From Daejeonella oryzae DSM 19973 (GTDB lineage: Bacteria > Bacteroidota > Bacteroidia > Sphingobacteriales > Sphingobacteriaceae), in NCBI RefSeq assembly GCF_000422945.1, contig NZ_AUHA01000003.1, forward strand, positions 248,001 to 312,000: DNA of 64,000 nucleotides, given 5' to 3'. Under the pieces are notes generated by a model. The model saw only the letters and a program-made list of their open reading frames with translations, searched no databases and was not told the origin of the DNA. Positions 9,495 to 17,389 of the stretch are shown here, in pieces (within the stretch, counting starts at the first letter, position 1; each line of letters starts with the position of its first letter). The translations under genes were made by a program, and so were the position numbers.

Positions 9495-11012
9495 TTAACG
9501 TGTGGCAAATTCGTACAGAAAACTTCTGAAACTTTCTGAAACAGCAATCTCGGCCGGATACCAGGGTTGTGAAGTTTGCTTAACGGTTTCTTTCCAGAGT
9601 TTGAAAGAATTTCTGGGATGATAGGTTTTATTATCCTCTTCAAAATTAATTGCTTCATTCGGATTGCCTCCCCATTTAATGGTTTTAACAAATTCAGGTC
9701 TGAAACCAATTATATATTCGCTTTTACTTTGATTAATCGGAATTACAAGAATACCGCTGGCAACATGCTGTTCATCTCCAGCCTGGTCGTATACATTAGC
9801 CAGATTATTTTCGTGATAAACGGTGTTTGTATTTTTAGCATCAAGCCAGTAGCTCAGGTTTTCTATGAATTCTTTGTTGGGTACATTTCCCACAGTTTCT
9901 ACCCGACCATCGTATAAAACAGCAGCACCTTCTGAATTTAAGATGTTTAAAATATGATTTTCAGAACTTATCAGACCTTTAAGTATATCATCTTCGGTAT
10001 AAATCTGATCAATAATCCGGGCTCTTGCTTCGTTTAGCTTATTGCTAAGCAGATAGGTTTCTTTATTTAAAATGGCCGTTATTTTATTGGATATGATGTT
10101 GGAGAGCAACTCAAAAATAGAACAGATTTCATAGTTTAAACTTTTTTCTGTCTTGCTATGACAAGAAATTAAGCCCCAGAGTTTTTCATCTTTAATAACC
10201 CTTATAGACATGGAAGCTTTTACATCCATGTTTTTAAGATACTCCAGATGCACTTTCGGTACACCCCGCAAATTGCAGTCAGACAGATCCAGAAAAGTTT
10301 GAGTTAGCGGATTAATAACCGGATAAAATCCCACAGGTTTATAATCGCGATCGGGGATAAGCCGATAGGCATTTTTTAAATACAAAGCTCGTGCTTGCTT
10401 TGGAATATCACTTGCGGGGAATTTTAACCCGAGATAACTTTCATATAAGCTTTCATCAATGTCTTCGGCAATGACGGTTCCGTTCCAGTCTTCATCAAAC
10501 TGGTACATCATCACACGGTCAAAGCCTGAAATTTTCTTTAATTCATTGATGGCCGCCTTACAAACCGAATCAAGAGAAGTTCCTTTTTCGATGGCATTTA
10601 CAGAATAGCGTAAATCCTGGTAAACCTTTACAAAGCTATTTTTAATCTCATCATTCAGAAGTTCCATCTCCAGAATAATCAGCTCCTCTTTCTGATGGAT
10701 AATGGTTAAAAGTTCACGGCTTATTTTATTTACTTCAACTCTTAAAGTTAAAGGAATACGATCCTGCAGATTTGTGGCTGCTTTCTCTTTAAATTCCGGT
10801 TCCTGCTGATTATCCAGAAAAGATAAAAATGAATGATTTAGAATAGATTTAACTGAACAATCCCAGAGATTTGCAACATTATCACTGGCCTGAATAACAG
10901 ACAAATCTGATTTATTAAGTACAATTACATATCCGTAAGGCTGAATTGTATTGATTAAATGCAAAGGTAAACTTCCGCAAAAGTCTGAATCATAATTGGT
11001 TCTGCTGTTCAT
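9495..11012 (-). CDS. Bacteriophytochrome photosensory core (PAS-GAF-PHY) without output domain
   Basis: The 505-residue protein is the biliverdin-binding light sensor of a bacteriophytochrome. Cys12 in DFCGSLPLHL sits where bacterial phytochromes attach biliverdin, upstream of the PAS domain (QPYGYVIVLN). The GAF domain keeps Tyr170 (MMYQFDEDWNGTV), the Asp202-Ile203-Pro204 motif in FPASDIPKQAR, His255 (VHLEYLKNM) and His285 (GLISCHS), all residues that contact the chromophore in known relatives. The PHY domain ends with the tongue motif HPRNSFKLWKE. The protein stops about 40 residues after this motif with only a short helix and has no HisKA or HATPase domain. Its start overlaps the end of the heme oxygenase gene by 23 bases, and a CheB-CheR kinase follows 32 bases later. 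This is strong operon evidence for a split photoreceptor. Confidence 0.93.
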   Translation of the reverse strand: MNSRTNYDSDFCGSLPLHLINTIQPYGYVIVLNKSDLSVIQASDNVANLWDCSVKSILNHSFLSFLDNQQEPEFKEKAATNLQDRIPLTLRVEVNKISRELLTIIHQKEELIILEMELLNDEIKNSFVKVYQDLRYSVNAIEKGTSLDSVCKAAINELKKISGFDRVMMYQFDEDWNGTVIAEDIDESLYESYLGLKFPASDIPKQARALYLKNAYRLIPDRDYKPVGFYPVINPLTQTFLDLSDCNLRGVPKVHLEYLKNMDVKASMSIRVIKDEKLWGLISCHSKTEKSLNYEICSIFELLSNIISNKITAILNKETYLLSNKLNEARARIIDQIYTEDDILKGLISSENHILNILNSEGAAVLYDGRVETVGNVPNKEFIENLSYWLDAKNTNTVYHENNLANVYDQAGDEQHVASGILVIPINQSKSEYIIGFRPEFVKTIKWGGNPNEAINFEEDNKTYHPRNSFKLWKETVKQTSQPWYPAEIAVSESFRSFLYEFATR

Positions 11013-11568
11013 GTTGAGTTATCAGAAGCTTAAAATGTTTAAACGTATTATTGGCGCTTTTTACCACCCGCAATTGTTGTTCCCCAGTAGCGGGAAATTG
11101 GTCTAAACTTTCTTTAAATGATTTCCACATAGACATTGTGTTCTCTCCGTAACTATTAAAATAGGTTAGAAACTCCTTGTTTTGCAATCCCAGCCGGTCT
11201 GAAATCATTTTGCTGATTATACTCCCGCCAATGGTTGAACCTTCCATAACATATAAGGCACCGAGCGCATCATAAACATTCTCAATTTGAACTCCGGTTT
11301 GCCTGGGATTTTCCGGGAGTGTGCCGTTTACTGATATTATATCATGAGCTAAGGAAGCAGATTTTCTTCGTTGTGAATAATCATTGAGAATATTTTCGGA
11401 TATGTATTGATCAACCTGCGATTCTATGGGACTATAAAAATTGTAAAACCAGTTTAAAATCTCGCTGTAATCTTCTAATGTATTAACCGATTTTATCTTT
11501 TGAATCAGTACTTTTTCCAGAGCCTGATGAGATTCCAGAGTTTCTTTTTTTAGTTTTTCACTTAACAT
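10990..11568 (-). CDS. bphO: Biliverdin-producing heme oxygenase (BphO type)
   Basis: The 192-residue product matches bacterial heme oxygenases, which open heme to biliverdin, CO and iron in the cytoplasm. The N-terminal helix LKKETLESHQALEKVL carries His14 at the place of the proximal heme ligand. The segment ALYVMEGSTIGGSIISKMI matches the conserved distal helix with its glycine-rich kink. Length is usual for the family. It is the first gene of the operon and overlaps the phytochrome gene by 23 bases, so the enzyme would supply the chromophore of the sensor encoded next. A TATATTTG box lies 43 bases upstream of the ATG on the same strand. Confidence 0.9.
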   Translation of the reverse strand: MLSEKLKKETLESHQALEKVLIQKIKSVNTLEDYSEILNWFYNFYSPIESQVDQYISENILNDYSQRRKSASLAHDIISVNGTLPENPRQTGVQIENVYDALGALYVMEGSTIGGSIISKMISDRLGLQNKEFLTYFNSYGENTMSMWKSFKESLDQFPATGEQQLRVVKSANNTFKHFKLLITQHEQQNQL

Positions 11569-11610
11569 AGTAGCTGTAAAAATCCTTCAATTCAAAAGAA
11601 TTAAATTCCG

Positions 11611-11618
11611 CAAATATA
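11611..11618 (-). promoter_or_regulatory. Candidate -7 box (TATATTTG) of the bphO-phytochrome-kinase operon
   Basis: On the minus strand this reads TATATTTG, an exact TAnnTTTG match, 43 bases upstream of the bphO start codon. The TTG triplets upstream are closer than the usual 19-21 base spacing, so the -33 element is uncertain. Confidence 0.4.
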
Positions 11619-11676
11619 TAGATTGCAAGCAATAAAACCATTCTGTAGCTTCAATTTGTGGCAATAGTCCGCAGTT

Positions 11677-11787
11677 ATGAGACTGGTATTTAAAGAAATA
11701 CCAAACAGTTTTATTTTTCAGGAAAACCCATTTTATCCGCTCAAACCCGATTATATTTCAGATTGTTTGGATCGAAGTAACTATTAG
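11677..11787 (+). CDS. Possible small protein of 36 residues (doubtful)
   Basis: An ATG at 11677 opens a 36-codon frame ending at TAG 11785-11787. Its composition is protein-like (MRLVFKEIPNSFIF at the start, then proline and aromatic residues, ending SNY). I do not recognise it, and there is no clear ribosome binding site. It could be a small protein, a remnant of a larger gene, or chance. Confidence 0.2.
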   Translation: MRLVFKEIPNSFIFQENPFYPLKPDYISDCLDRSNY

Positions 11788-11912
11788 GAATGAAGAAGAA
11801 GTTGCTTACAATTATGTTTCGTTAGATTACCATTACTTTCGTTTATATTTAGAGATACTTACCAATCAAGTAGCAAATACTTTAGGACATAAACAGATAA
11901 AAATCATTTAAA

Positions 11913-13013
11913 ATGGAACTAAACAGTAAAAAGTTAGAACGTACATCTCGAATAATTTACTACTCCATTTCTATCATTTTATCCATATTTCTAATTCTGC
12001 TCTCCAATAAAATTATTGGGGATTTGGATAGTGCTACGCCGATACCCGAGCCTGAAAACTTTCAAAATAAAACAGTGCTTGCAAATTTGGATAGAGTTTT
12101 ACTGAGCTATAATTCAGAAACAGAAAACCTGAATAATAAAAAGGTAACTATTGAAAAAACCATAGCTACAGCAAGAGCCAACTACCGGAACGAAAAACAA
12201 TCTTTTGACAACTGGCTTCAAACCAGAAAAACATTGGGTTCTCCGGATAAAGATTTGGAAGTAATTAACAGGGCTAAAAAGCTTGATGAATTTTATAAAG
12301 TTGAGCAGGGATGGCGCTCGCAGCTCAACAACCTCGACGGTCAACTGGAGAGGGTAGATAAAAAACGACAGGAAGCATTAAATTCTATCCAGAAAGAACA
12401 TCTGAAAGCAGAAAAATTATATTCAAAGGAATTGAAACGCTACGAATTAAAAGTATTTCTAATCCGTTTACTTTTTGTAGCTCCCATACTGGCACTGGGT
12501 ATTTTCTTTTTTATCCGGTACCGCAACCATAAGTTCTGGCCTCTTTATTTTGGTTTTACACTTTTTTCAATTTACGCTTTCTTCTTTGGACTTATGCCGT
12601 ATCTGCCAAGTTATGGTGGTTATGTTCGGTATGCGGTAGGTATTTTATTATCTGCCGGACTGGGTTATTATGCCATCAGAACAATCCGGAAATTTATAGA
12701 AAAGAAGCAGGCTGAATTAAAAATATCTACCCAGGAAAGAGCAAAGAATGTACAAATTGGTGTTGCCGAGAAAGCCCTTCAAAATCATTTTTGTCCTTCA
12801 TGCGGTAAGGATTTCATACTTAAAAAATGGGAGTTCCCGCTAACAAAATCTTCAGAAAATGATGTGTATAAACTTGTAACAAACTTTTGCAGGCATTGCG
12901 GACTTCAGCTTTTTAAAAGTTGTACCACTTGCGGAAATAAAAACTTTGCGCATTTACCTTTTTGCGCTTCCTGCGGAAATGATATGGGTAAAAATAGCAA
13001 ACCTGCGGAGTGA
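11913..13013 (+). CDS. Membrane protein with coiled coil and C-terminal zinc ribbons
   Basis: The 366-residue protein begins with one membrane segment (about 15-34, IIYYSISIILSIFLILLSN). A long charged helical region of about 130 residues follows, with EKLYSKELKRYELK near its end, which is likely a coiled coil facing the periplasm. Then come two to three more membrane segments (about 185-260, from FLIRLLFVAPILALGIFFF onward). The cytoplasmic tail has four CxxC pairs: CPSCGKDF, CRHCGLQL, CTTCGNKN and CASCGNDM. These are arranged as two zinc-ribbon units, similar to double zinc ribbon tails. I do not recognise a named family. It stands alone and its stop is 10 bases from the convergent pentapeptide gene. 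Confidence 0.75.
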   Translation: MELNSKKLERTSRIIYYSISIILSIFLILLSNKIIGDLDSATPIPEPENFQNKTVLANLDRVLLSYNSETENLNNKKVTIEKTIATARANYRNEKQSFDNWLQTRKTLGSPDKDLEVINRAKKLDEFYKVEQGWRSQLNNLDGQLERVDKKRQEALNSIQKEHLKAEKLYSKELKRYELKVFLIRLLFVAPILALGIFFFIRYRNHKFWPLYFGFTLFSIYAFFFGLMPYLPSYGGYVRYAVGILLSAGLGYYAIRTIRKFIEKKQAELKISTQERAKNVQIGVAEKALQNHFCPSCGKDFILKKWEFPLTKSSENDVYKLVTNFCRHCGLQLFKSCTTCGNKNFAHLPFCASCGNDMGKNSKPAE

Positions 13014-13023
13014 ATTTTCTGAA

Positions 13024-13599
13024 TTAATCTTCGATAATAATTTGATGTTTATCCAATAAACCACTAATCCCTGAAAGGGAAAATTTAGCTTTTTTAATTC
13101 TGTTAAATTCCGGGTCAATAGAATAATGATAGGCGCTGCGGAAATCTGCTTTTTCTAATATACTTTGCTGAAAAATGGTGCGGGCAAGGTCGCAATTCAG
13201 AAACTCAGATGCTGTTAAATCTGCCTGAGAGAAATCTGCTTCTTTTATGGAGCAATCTTTAAATAGTGTTTTCGTAATTTTTTTGCCTGAGAAGGTTGAA
13301 TAATCTAAAAAGCAGTTCTGGAAACTAAATGCAAGTAGAAAATCTTTGCATTTAGTAAAATCAATTCCCATCAATTTACATCCCTTAAAGCTTATGGTTT
13401 TTAAACCTGTATTATTAAATTTTGCCATGCTGAAATTGCAATTTTCAAACCGGCAATCCATAAAGTCGCTGGTTGACAAATCACATTTGGAGAAATTACA
13501 ATCTATAAAAGTGCAGGCATCAAACTCGATATTTGTTAAGCTTTTTTCAGAATAATCAATCTTTGTAAAAGTTTTATTTTCTTCAAGTGTTTTGCTCAT
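13024..13599 (-). CDS. Pentapeptide repeat protein
   Basis: The 191-residue protein is built of A(D/N)LXX-type five-residue repeats, for example CTFIDCNFSKCDLSTSDFMD, FENCNFSMAKF, CKLMGIDF, CSIKEADFSQADLTAS and CDLARTIF. Such repeats form a right-handed four-sided beta helix. The high cysteine count is common in this family. Some relatives (Qnr-like) shield DNA gyrase, and this length is close to theirs, but I see no other basis for assigning that role. It is convergent with the zinc-ribbon gene and has its own upstream region of about 290 bases. Confidence 0.85.
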   Translation of the reverse strand: MSKTLEENKTFTKIDYSEKSLTNIEFDACTFIDCNFSKCDLSTSDFMDCRFENCNFSMAKFNNTGLKTISFKGCKLMGIDFTKCKDFLLAFSFQNCFLDYSTFSGKKITKTLFKDCSIKEADFSQADLTASEFLNCDLARTIFQQSILEKADFRSAYHYSIDPEFNRIKKAKFSLSGISGLLDKHQIIIED

Positions 13600-13891
13600 T
13601 TTGTAGGTTTTATATTTCTGGCAGGTTATTTCCGGATAATATTCAGCCCTAAATTAGTCAGAATGATTACACCTTATCCGGAATTTTTAAAATTTCATTA
13701 TCTTCTTTAGCGAATCGACTTTAAGGATTTAAAACCAAACGTTCATTCCGGAGCTTACCGCTAAAAAAACCACAGTCAATCATCCGGCTAATTAAAATCA
13801 TAGTGAGATGAAATATTTATCAGGTTTTAAAGGAATTCTTCTAATGATCTTTATTTAAGTACTAGATTATAATGAATTAAAATTTTTGATT

Positions 13892-14338
13892 ATGAAAAAA
13901 ATGACTTTATTATTTCTGCTGTTTTTATTATTTAATCAAACCGAAGTTGCAGCTCAGGATATGGAAAGAGAAAAGCAGCAGAAGCAGGATCGTATTCATA
14001 CCGAGGATCATCTCAGACTTCAGGATGGTCAATTGTATCTCTACAAAAATGGCGTGCAATCTCAGGTTAGAGAGAAAATTCAGCTGAAAAATGGCGGAAC
14101 TGTAAATCCGGATGGATCTTACATGTTGCAAAATCAGGAGCGGTTTCAACTTCGTAACGGCGAGTGCATGGATATGAACGGAAATCGCTACCTGAACCAA
14201 AATAAATTCAATAAAGGTATAATGATGAAAAATAAAAATATTGAAAGGATCAGAACCAAATCAGTAAACCAGAACCGGCCTGCAGGACAGGGAGGTGTTA
14301 AGAAAAAATCCGGTTCGAATAGAAATGAGCCTTTATAA
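13892..14338 (+). CDS. Secreted DUF6799 domain protein
   Basis: The ATG at 13892 is preferred over the in-frame TTG at 13886, because it directly precedes a signal peptide (MKKMTLLFLLFLLFNQ, cleavage near VAAQD). The 148-residue product then has a short charged linker and a DUF6799-like core at about 45-105: HLRLQDGQLYLYKNGVQ, IQLKNGGTVNPDGSYM and ERFQLRNGECMDMNG. This core resembles repeated beta-hairpins. The tail is basic and rich in Asn and Lys (KNKNIERIRTKSVNQNR). Function is unknown; it is likely periplasmic. A strong bidirectional terminator follows. Confidence 0.7.
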   Translation: MKKMTLLFLLFLLFNQTEVAAQDMEREKQQKQDRIHTEDHLRLQDGQLYLYKNGVQSQVREKIQLKNGGTVNPDGSYMLQNQERFQLRNGECMDMNGNRYLNQNKFNKGIMMKNKNIERIRTKSVNQNRPAGQGGVKKKSGSNRNEPL

Positions 14339-14370
14339 AAAAGGGAGGAGCTAAAACTCCTCCCTTTTTT
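14337..14370. terminator. Bidirectional intrinsic terminator
   Basis: A perfect 8-bp GC-rich stem (GGGAGGAG at 14343-14350 paired with CTCCTCCC at 14357-14364) has a 6-base loop. It is flanked by an A tract on the left and a T tract on the right, so it can stop transcription from both the DUF6799 gene and the convergent thioredoxin gene. Confidence 0.9.
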
Positions 14371-14398
14371 AATTCTATTAAAAAATTAATGCAGAAAC

Positions 14399-15004
14399 TT
14401 ATTTAGAAAGTTCCTTTAAAAAAGTTTCGGTTTCTCCCGAATCGTAATTTGCCATTCCCTCGTGTTTAAAAACAATTTCTCCTTTTTTATTTAGGATAAC
14501 GGTCGTAGGCAAATTGGTTTTAAACAACTCATCAGGAATAAAACTAGCCGGACCGTAAACATCCAGATTGTATTTATTTTTTTTCATAAATGCTTCAGAG
14601 CTTTGCAGCTGGTTTTCTACATCAATCAGTAAAAAAACCACATTTTTGTTGTCTTTTAGTTTCCCTGAAAGAGAATTTATAGAAGGCATTTCGGCAAGGC
14701 AGGGCGGACACCAGGTTGCCCAAAAGTTTATAAAAACAACCTTTCCTTTTAAGTTTTCAAGGCTTGTTGTTTTTCCGTCAGAAGTAATGAAACTTGCGGC
14801 AGGAGCCATTGGGCCTGCAGTAGTTTCCTCATTTGTTTCAGCAGGCTTGGGTTTTAAATTGCTTACGTCTGGCTGAAATAAGCCAATTTTTATAAGCCCA
14901 CGCATGACAAGGGCTTTTGCATTCGGATTTAATGCAATTACTAAAAATATAACGAGTCCGATTATAAATCCAATATTGGATTTGAATGATTTTATGATAT
15001 TCAT
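14399..15004 (-). CDS. TlpA/ResA-like membrane-anchored thioredoxin
   Basis: The chosen ATG at 15004 gives 201 residues. An in-frame ATG at 15052 would add 16 residues before the same anchor, and I consider it less likely because MNIIKSFKSN followed by a hydrophobic run is a normal signal anchor. The periplasmic domain has the redox motif WATWCPPCLAEMP, then LLIDVENQ and the cis-proline segment in NLPTTVILNKKGEIV. This is the TlpA/ResA family of thiol-disulfide oxidoreductases, which reduce or reshuffle disulfides in exported proteins. The partner is not apparent. The next gene upstream on the same strand (15091-15513) ends 86 bases before this start, so co-transcription is possible. Confidence 0.88.
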   Translation of the reverse strand: MNIIKSFKSNIGFIIGLVIFLVIALNPNAKALVMRGLIKIGLFQPDVSNLKPKPAETNEETTAGPMAPAASFITSDGKTTSLENLKGKVVFINFWATWCPPCLAEMPSINSLSGKLKDNKNVVFLLIDVENQLQSSEAFMKKNKYNLDVYGPASFIPDELFKTNLPTTVILNKKGEIVFKHEGMANYDSGETETFLKELSK

Positions 15005-15090
15005 GGTAATTTTTAATATTAATAAATTGATTGTCAATAAATCTAACATCATCTTTATAAAAAATAGAAATAGACTTTATCTAAAGAAAA

Positions 15091-15513
15091 TCAAATCAGT
15101 AATATTCTGTTTAGGATATAAATAGGAGTGCCGGGCTTCCTGAATTCAGACTTTGAGAAAGAAAATAATGAATTTCTGGAATCAGGAATGTAGGCCTGCA
15201 AACGATTAAACGAGATCAGGTACGCCGGAAAAAACAGCGATGCAGATAATAATCCGGGTTTATCCTGCTGCAAACTAATGAATGACTCCTTTTCAACGCA
15301 GGTTTTAGAATTTTCTGCAAACTGCTTTTGATTTACAGATAGTGATTTATTTGCAGGAACACTGTTTTCGATCTCCGGATAACCCGATGCCAAAATCTGA
15401 AGTCCTCTTTTAACCGGGCATAGGGTTAAAATAAAAAGCGAGATAAACACAAGCGCTAAAGCCTTTACAGACCTTTGCTGTTGATTATCTGATTTTTTTA
15501 AAACCTGCTGCAT
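15091..15513 (-). CDS. Hypothetical membrane-anchored protein
   Basis: The 140-residue product has one clear membrane segment at about residues 18-35 (ALALVFISLFILTL). A polar region with two cysteines (Cys37 just after the segment and Cys77) follows, then a C-terminus rich in aromatic and hydrophobic residues that ends in IYILNRILLI. I do not recognise the family. The cysteines and the downstream thioredoxin-like gene hint at a redox link, but this is inference. A small palindrome (CCTCATTTGAGG) lies about 53 bases upstream of the ATG. Confidence 0.55.
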   Translation of the reverse strand: MQQVLKKSDNQQQRSVKALALVFISLFILTLCPVKRGLQILASGYPEIENSVPANKSLSVNQKQFAENSKTCVEKESFISLQQDKPGLLSASLFFPAYLISFNRLQAYIPDSRNSLFSFSKSEFRKPGTPIYILNRILLI

Positions 15514-15907
15514 TTATATAAATTTTCACAAAAATAACAATTTAAGTTTACATGAAGTTCTGAAACCTCATTTGAGGGTAATTTTAGGCTTTTAAAGATT
15601 TTAAAAACGTAGTAATTATTAGATTATCTTGCCGTAAAGCAAAAATCTTTCTGGTACATTAGTTGTATACTCTTATTGAATTTTAAGGTTTTATATGTAA
15701 ACCTCATTTCTTCAGAACAATTGCTCTTGCATCCCAGATTATTCTGAATTGAATAGCCGGTTGATTTATAAGTATTTGCTTTGAGTACTTTAAAAAACTG
15801 AGATTCAAAATTTCAATACTCGTTCTGTAAAAGAGCTCCCGGAAAGGCCTCCACGCAGATTGATTTTATCAGCTGTATAATACTTCAAATTAATAAACCA
15901 ATATATT
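15514..15907. other. Divergent intergenic region upstream of ompA-like gene
   Basis: The region separates the hypothetical protein gene from the OmpA-like gene. Apart from the 12-base palindrome at 15566-15577 (listed separately), I see no gene, RNA or clear promoter box. Confidence 0.4.
15566..15577. promoter_or_regulatory. Palindrome CCTCATTTGAGG, possible operator
   Basis: Two perfect 5-bp arms (CCTCA and TGAGG) are separated by two bases and followed by GTAATTTTAGG. The right side resembles the tail of the site at 27081-27099 (GAGGG, then ATTTT, then AGG), but the arm spacing differs, so membership in the same regulon is weak. Confidence 0.3.
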
Positions 15908-16993
15908 ATGAACCTTAAAAAAATTACCTTATCACTTGCCATGCTGGTGGTGTTTTCGAGTTTTCACGTAAACGCTGATCCGCTGGCTTTAAAAAGCATT
16001 TCATCCCGAACTTCGGCTGAATCATTCGCAAAAGATTCTGACGGCGACGGAGTAAAAGACAGAAAAGATGAATGTCCGGATACCCCTGCGGGAGTTATTG
16101 TGGATACCAAAGGCTGTCCGGTTGATACCGACCGCGATGGAATTGTAGATTATCTGGATAAATGTCCTGAAGTTCCGGGAACAGATATGAACGGCTGCCA
16201 GGATAAAGACAATGACGGTGTTGCTGATAATTTAGACAGTTGTCCGGATGTTCCAGGTATTGCCCGGTTTAAAGGTTGCCCGGATAGCGATGATGACGGT
16301 GTGCCGGATTCAGAAGACAAATGTCCAAATGAAAAAGGATTAGACCGTTTTATGGGTTGCCCGGATTCTGACGGAGACGGTGTGGAAGATTCTAAAGATA
16401 AATGTAACGCTACGCCTGCGGGAATTAAAGTAGATGCAAACGGCTGTTCATCTGATAGTGATAGTGATGGTGTAATTGATGCAGAAGATAAATGTCCAAA
16501 TACACAAACAGGTACCAAAGTAGACGAAAAAGGTTGTCCTGCTGATACAGATGGCGATGGAGTAATTGATTCAGAAGATAAATGTCCTTCAGTTTCTGGC
16601 GATGCTTCCAATAAAGGTTGCCCGGTAATGAAAGTTGATGTTAAAAAGCGTTTGCAGTTTGCTGCCCGCGGAATCAATTTCGAAACAGGTAAAGCAACAT
16701 TAACCACTTCTTCTTTTCCCATGCTGGATGAGGTGGTGAGCATATTAAATGAATACGTAGATTATAATCTGAAAATGGGAGGCCATACAGATGCTGTTGG
16801 TGCCGATGCAAGCAATCTGTCTCTTTCTCAAAGTCGTGTGGATGCTGTAAAAGCTTATTTGGCGTCTAAAGGGGTGGTAGATAGCCGCATTGTAGCCACA
16901 GGTTATGGCGAAACCCGTCCGGTTGCCAGCAATGCAACCGCAGCCGGTAAAGCAAAAAACAGACGTGTTGAACTTGAATTATTCTTAAAATAA
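15908..16993 (+). CDS. OmpA-family outer membrane protein with thrombospondin type 3 repeats
   Basis: The 361-residue precursor has a signal peptide (MNLKKITLSLAMLVVFSSF, cleavage near NADP). From about 40 to 235 come seven to eight calcium-binding repeats of the type DSDGDGVxDxxDKCP, each with acidic residues and a cysteine pair. The C-terminal 120 residues are an OmpA-type peptidoglycan-binding domain: INFETGKATLTTSS, the strictly conserved GHTDAVGADASNLSLSQSR and NRRVELEL at the end. There is no N-terminal eight-strand barrel, so it is more likely a periplasmic or surface-tethered protein that links envelope to peptidoglycan. It is monocistronic, followed by a strong terminator. Confidence 0.92.
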   Translation: MNLKKITLSLAMLVVFSSFHVNADPLALKSISSRTSAESFAKDSDGDGVKDRKDECPDTPAGVIVDTKGCPVDTDRDGIVDYLDKCPEVPGTDMNGCQDKDNDGVADNLDSCPDVPGIARFKGCPDSDDDGVPDSEDKCPNEKGLDRFMGCPDSDGDGVEDSKDKCNATPAGIKVDANGCSSDSDSDGVIDAEDKCPNTQTGTKVDEKGCPADTDGDGVIDSEDKCPSVSGDASNKGCPVMKVDVKKRLQFAARGINFETGKATLTTSSFPMLDEVVSILNEYVDYNLKMGGHTDAVGADASNLSLSQSRVDAVKAYLASKGVVDSRIVATGYGETRPVASNATAAGKAKNRRVELELFLK

Positions 16994-17012
16994 ACGTTCT
17001 TCTTAATTCATT

Positions 17013-17046
17013 AAAAAGCAAGCCTAATTCAGGCTTGCTTTTTTTG
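17013..17046 (+). terminator. Intrinsic terminator of the OmpA-like gene
   Basis: A 9-bp stem (AGCAAGCCT at 17017-17025 with AGGCTTGCT at 17031-17039) has a 5-base loop and is followed by a T tract. Confidence 0.92.
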
Positions 17047-17389
17047 TATACACCAAAATCGGCTGATTGAATGAACCCTTCATTTTAAATATCCAACATC
17101 CTTTTCGGTTTCATTCCCTATCGGGATAAAATGGCTTTAAAAAAAGAAGTATTACTGTTTGAATAGGCCAGAATTAAAAGCAAATAGGCTCGATGTATTG
17201 AGTACATAGTCTTACGTTTCCCCAAAAAGCTATTTATTCAAGCCAGAAAAAGAATTGTTCCACCCCTAAGGCGTTTGTTCTATCAAAACAATTGATTGAA
17301 GAGGAAAATAGGCTTCCATTAAACTAAAACAGGGTTTTTGTTTTTACTATGGAATTTGGGCTTAATGATAAATACACTGGATCTGTTTA
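17047..17389. other. Convergent intergenic region, nothing recognised
   Basis: The 343 bases between the OmpA-like terminator and the stop of the multi-PAS kinase contain many stops in all frames. I see no RNA fold or mobile element remnant. Confidence 0.4.

Larger units (their letters stand above)
11569..11912. other. Divergent intergenic region upstream of bphO
   Basis: The region separates the bphO operon from the zinc-ribbon protein gene. Besides a TATATTTG box for bphO and a 36-codon open frame (both listed separately), a near-consensus TATATTTA at 11844-11851 could serve the plus-strand gene at 11913. I see no RNA gene. Confidence 0.4.

Noticed and set aside
15005-15052. Longer start for the TlpA-like protein
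   Set aside because: The extra 16 residues disturb a normal signal anchor; the start at 15004 gives the usual architecture, though I cannot exclude the longer form.
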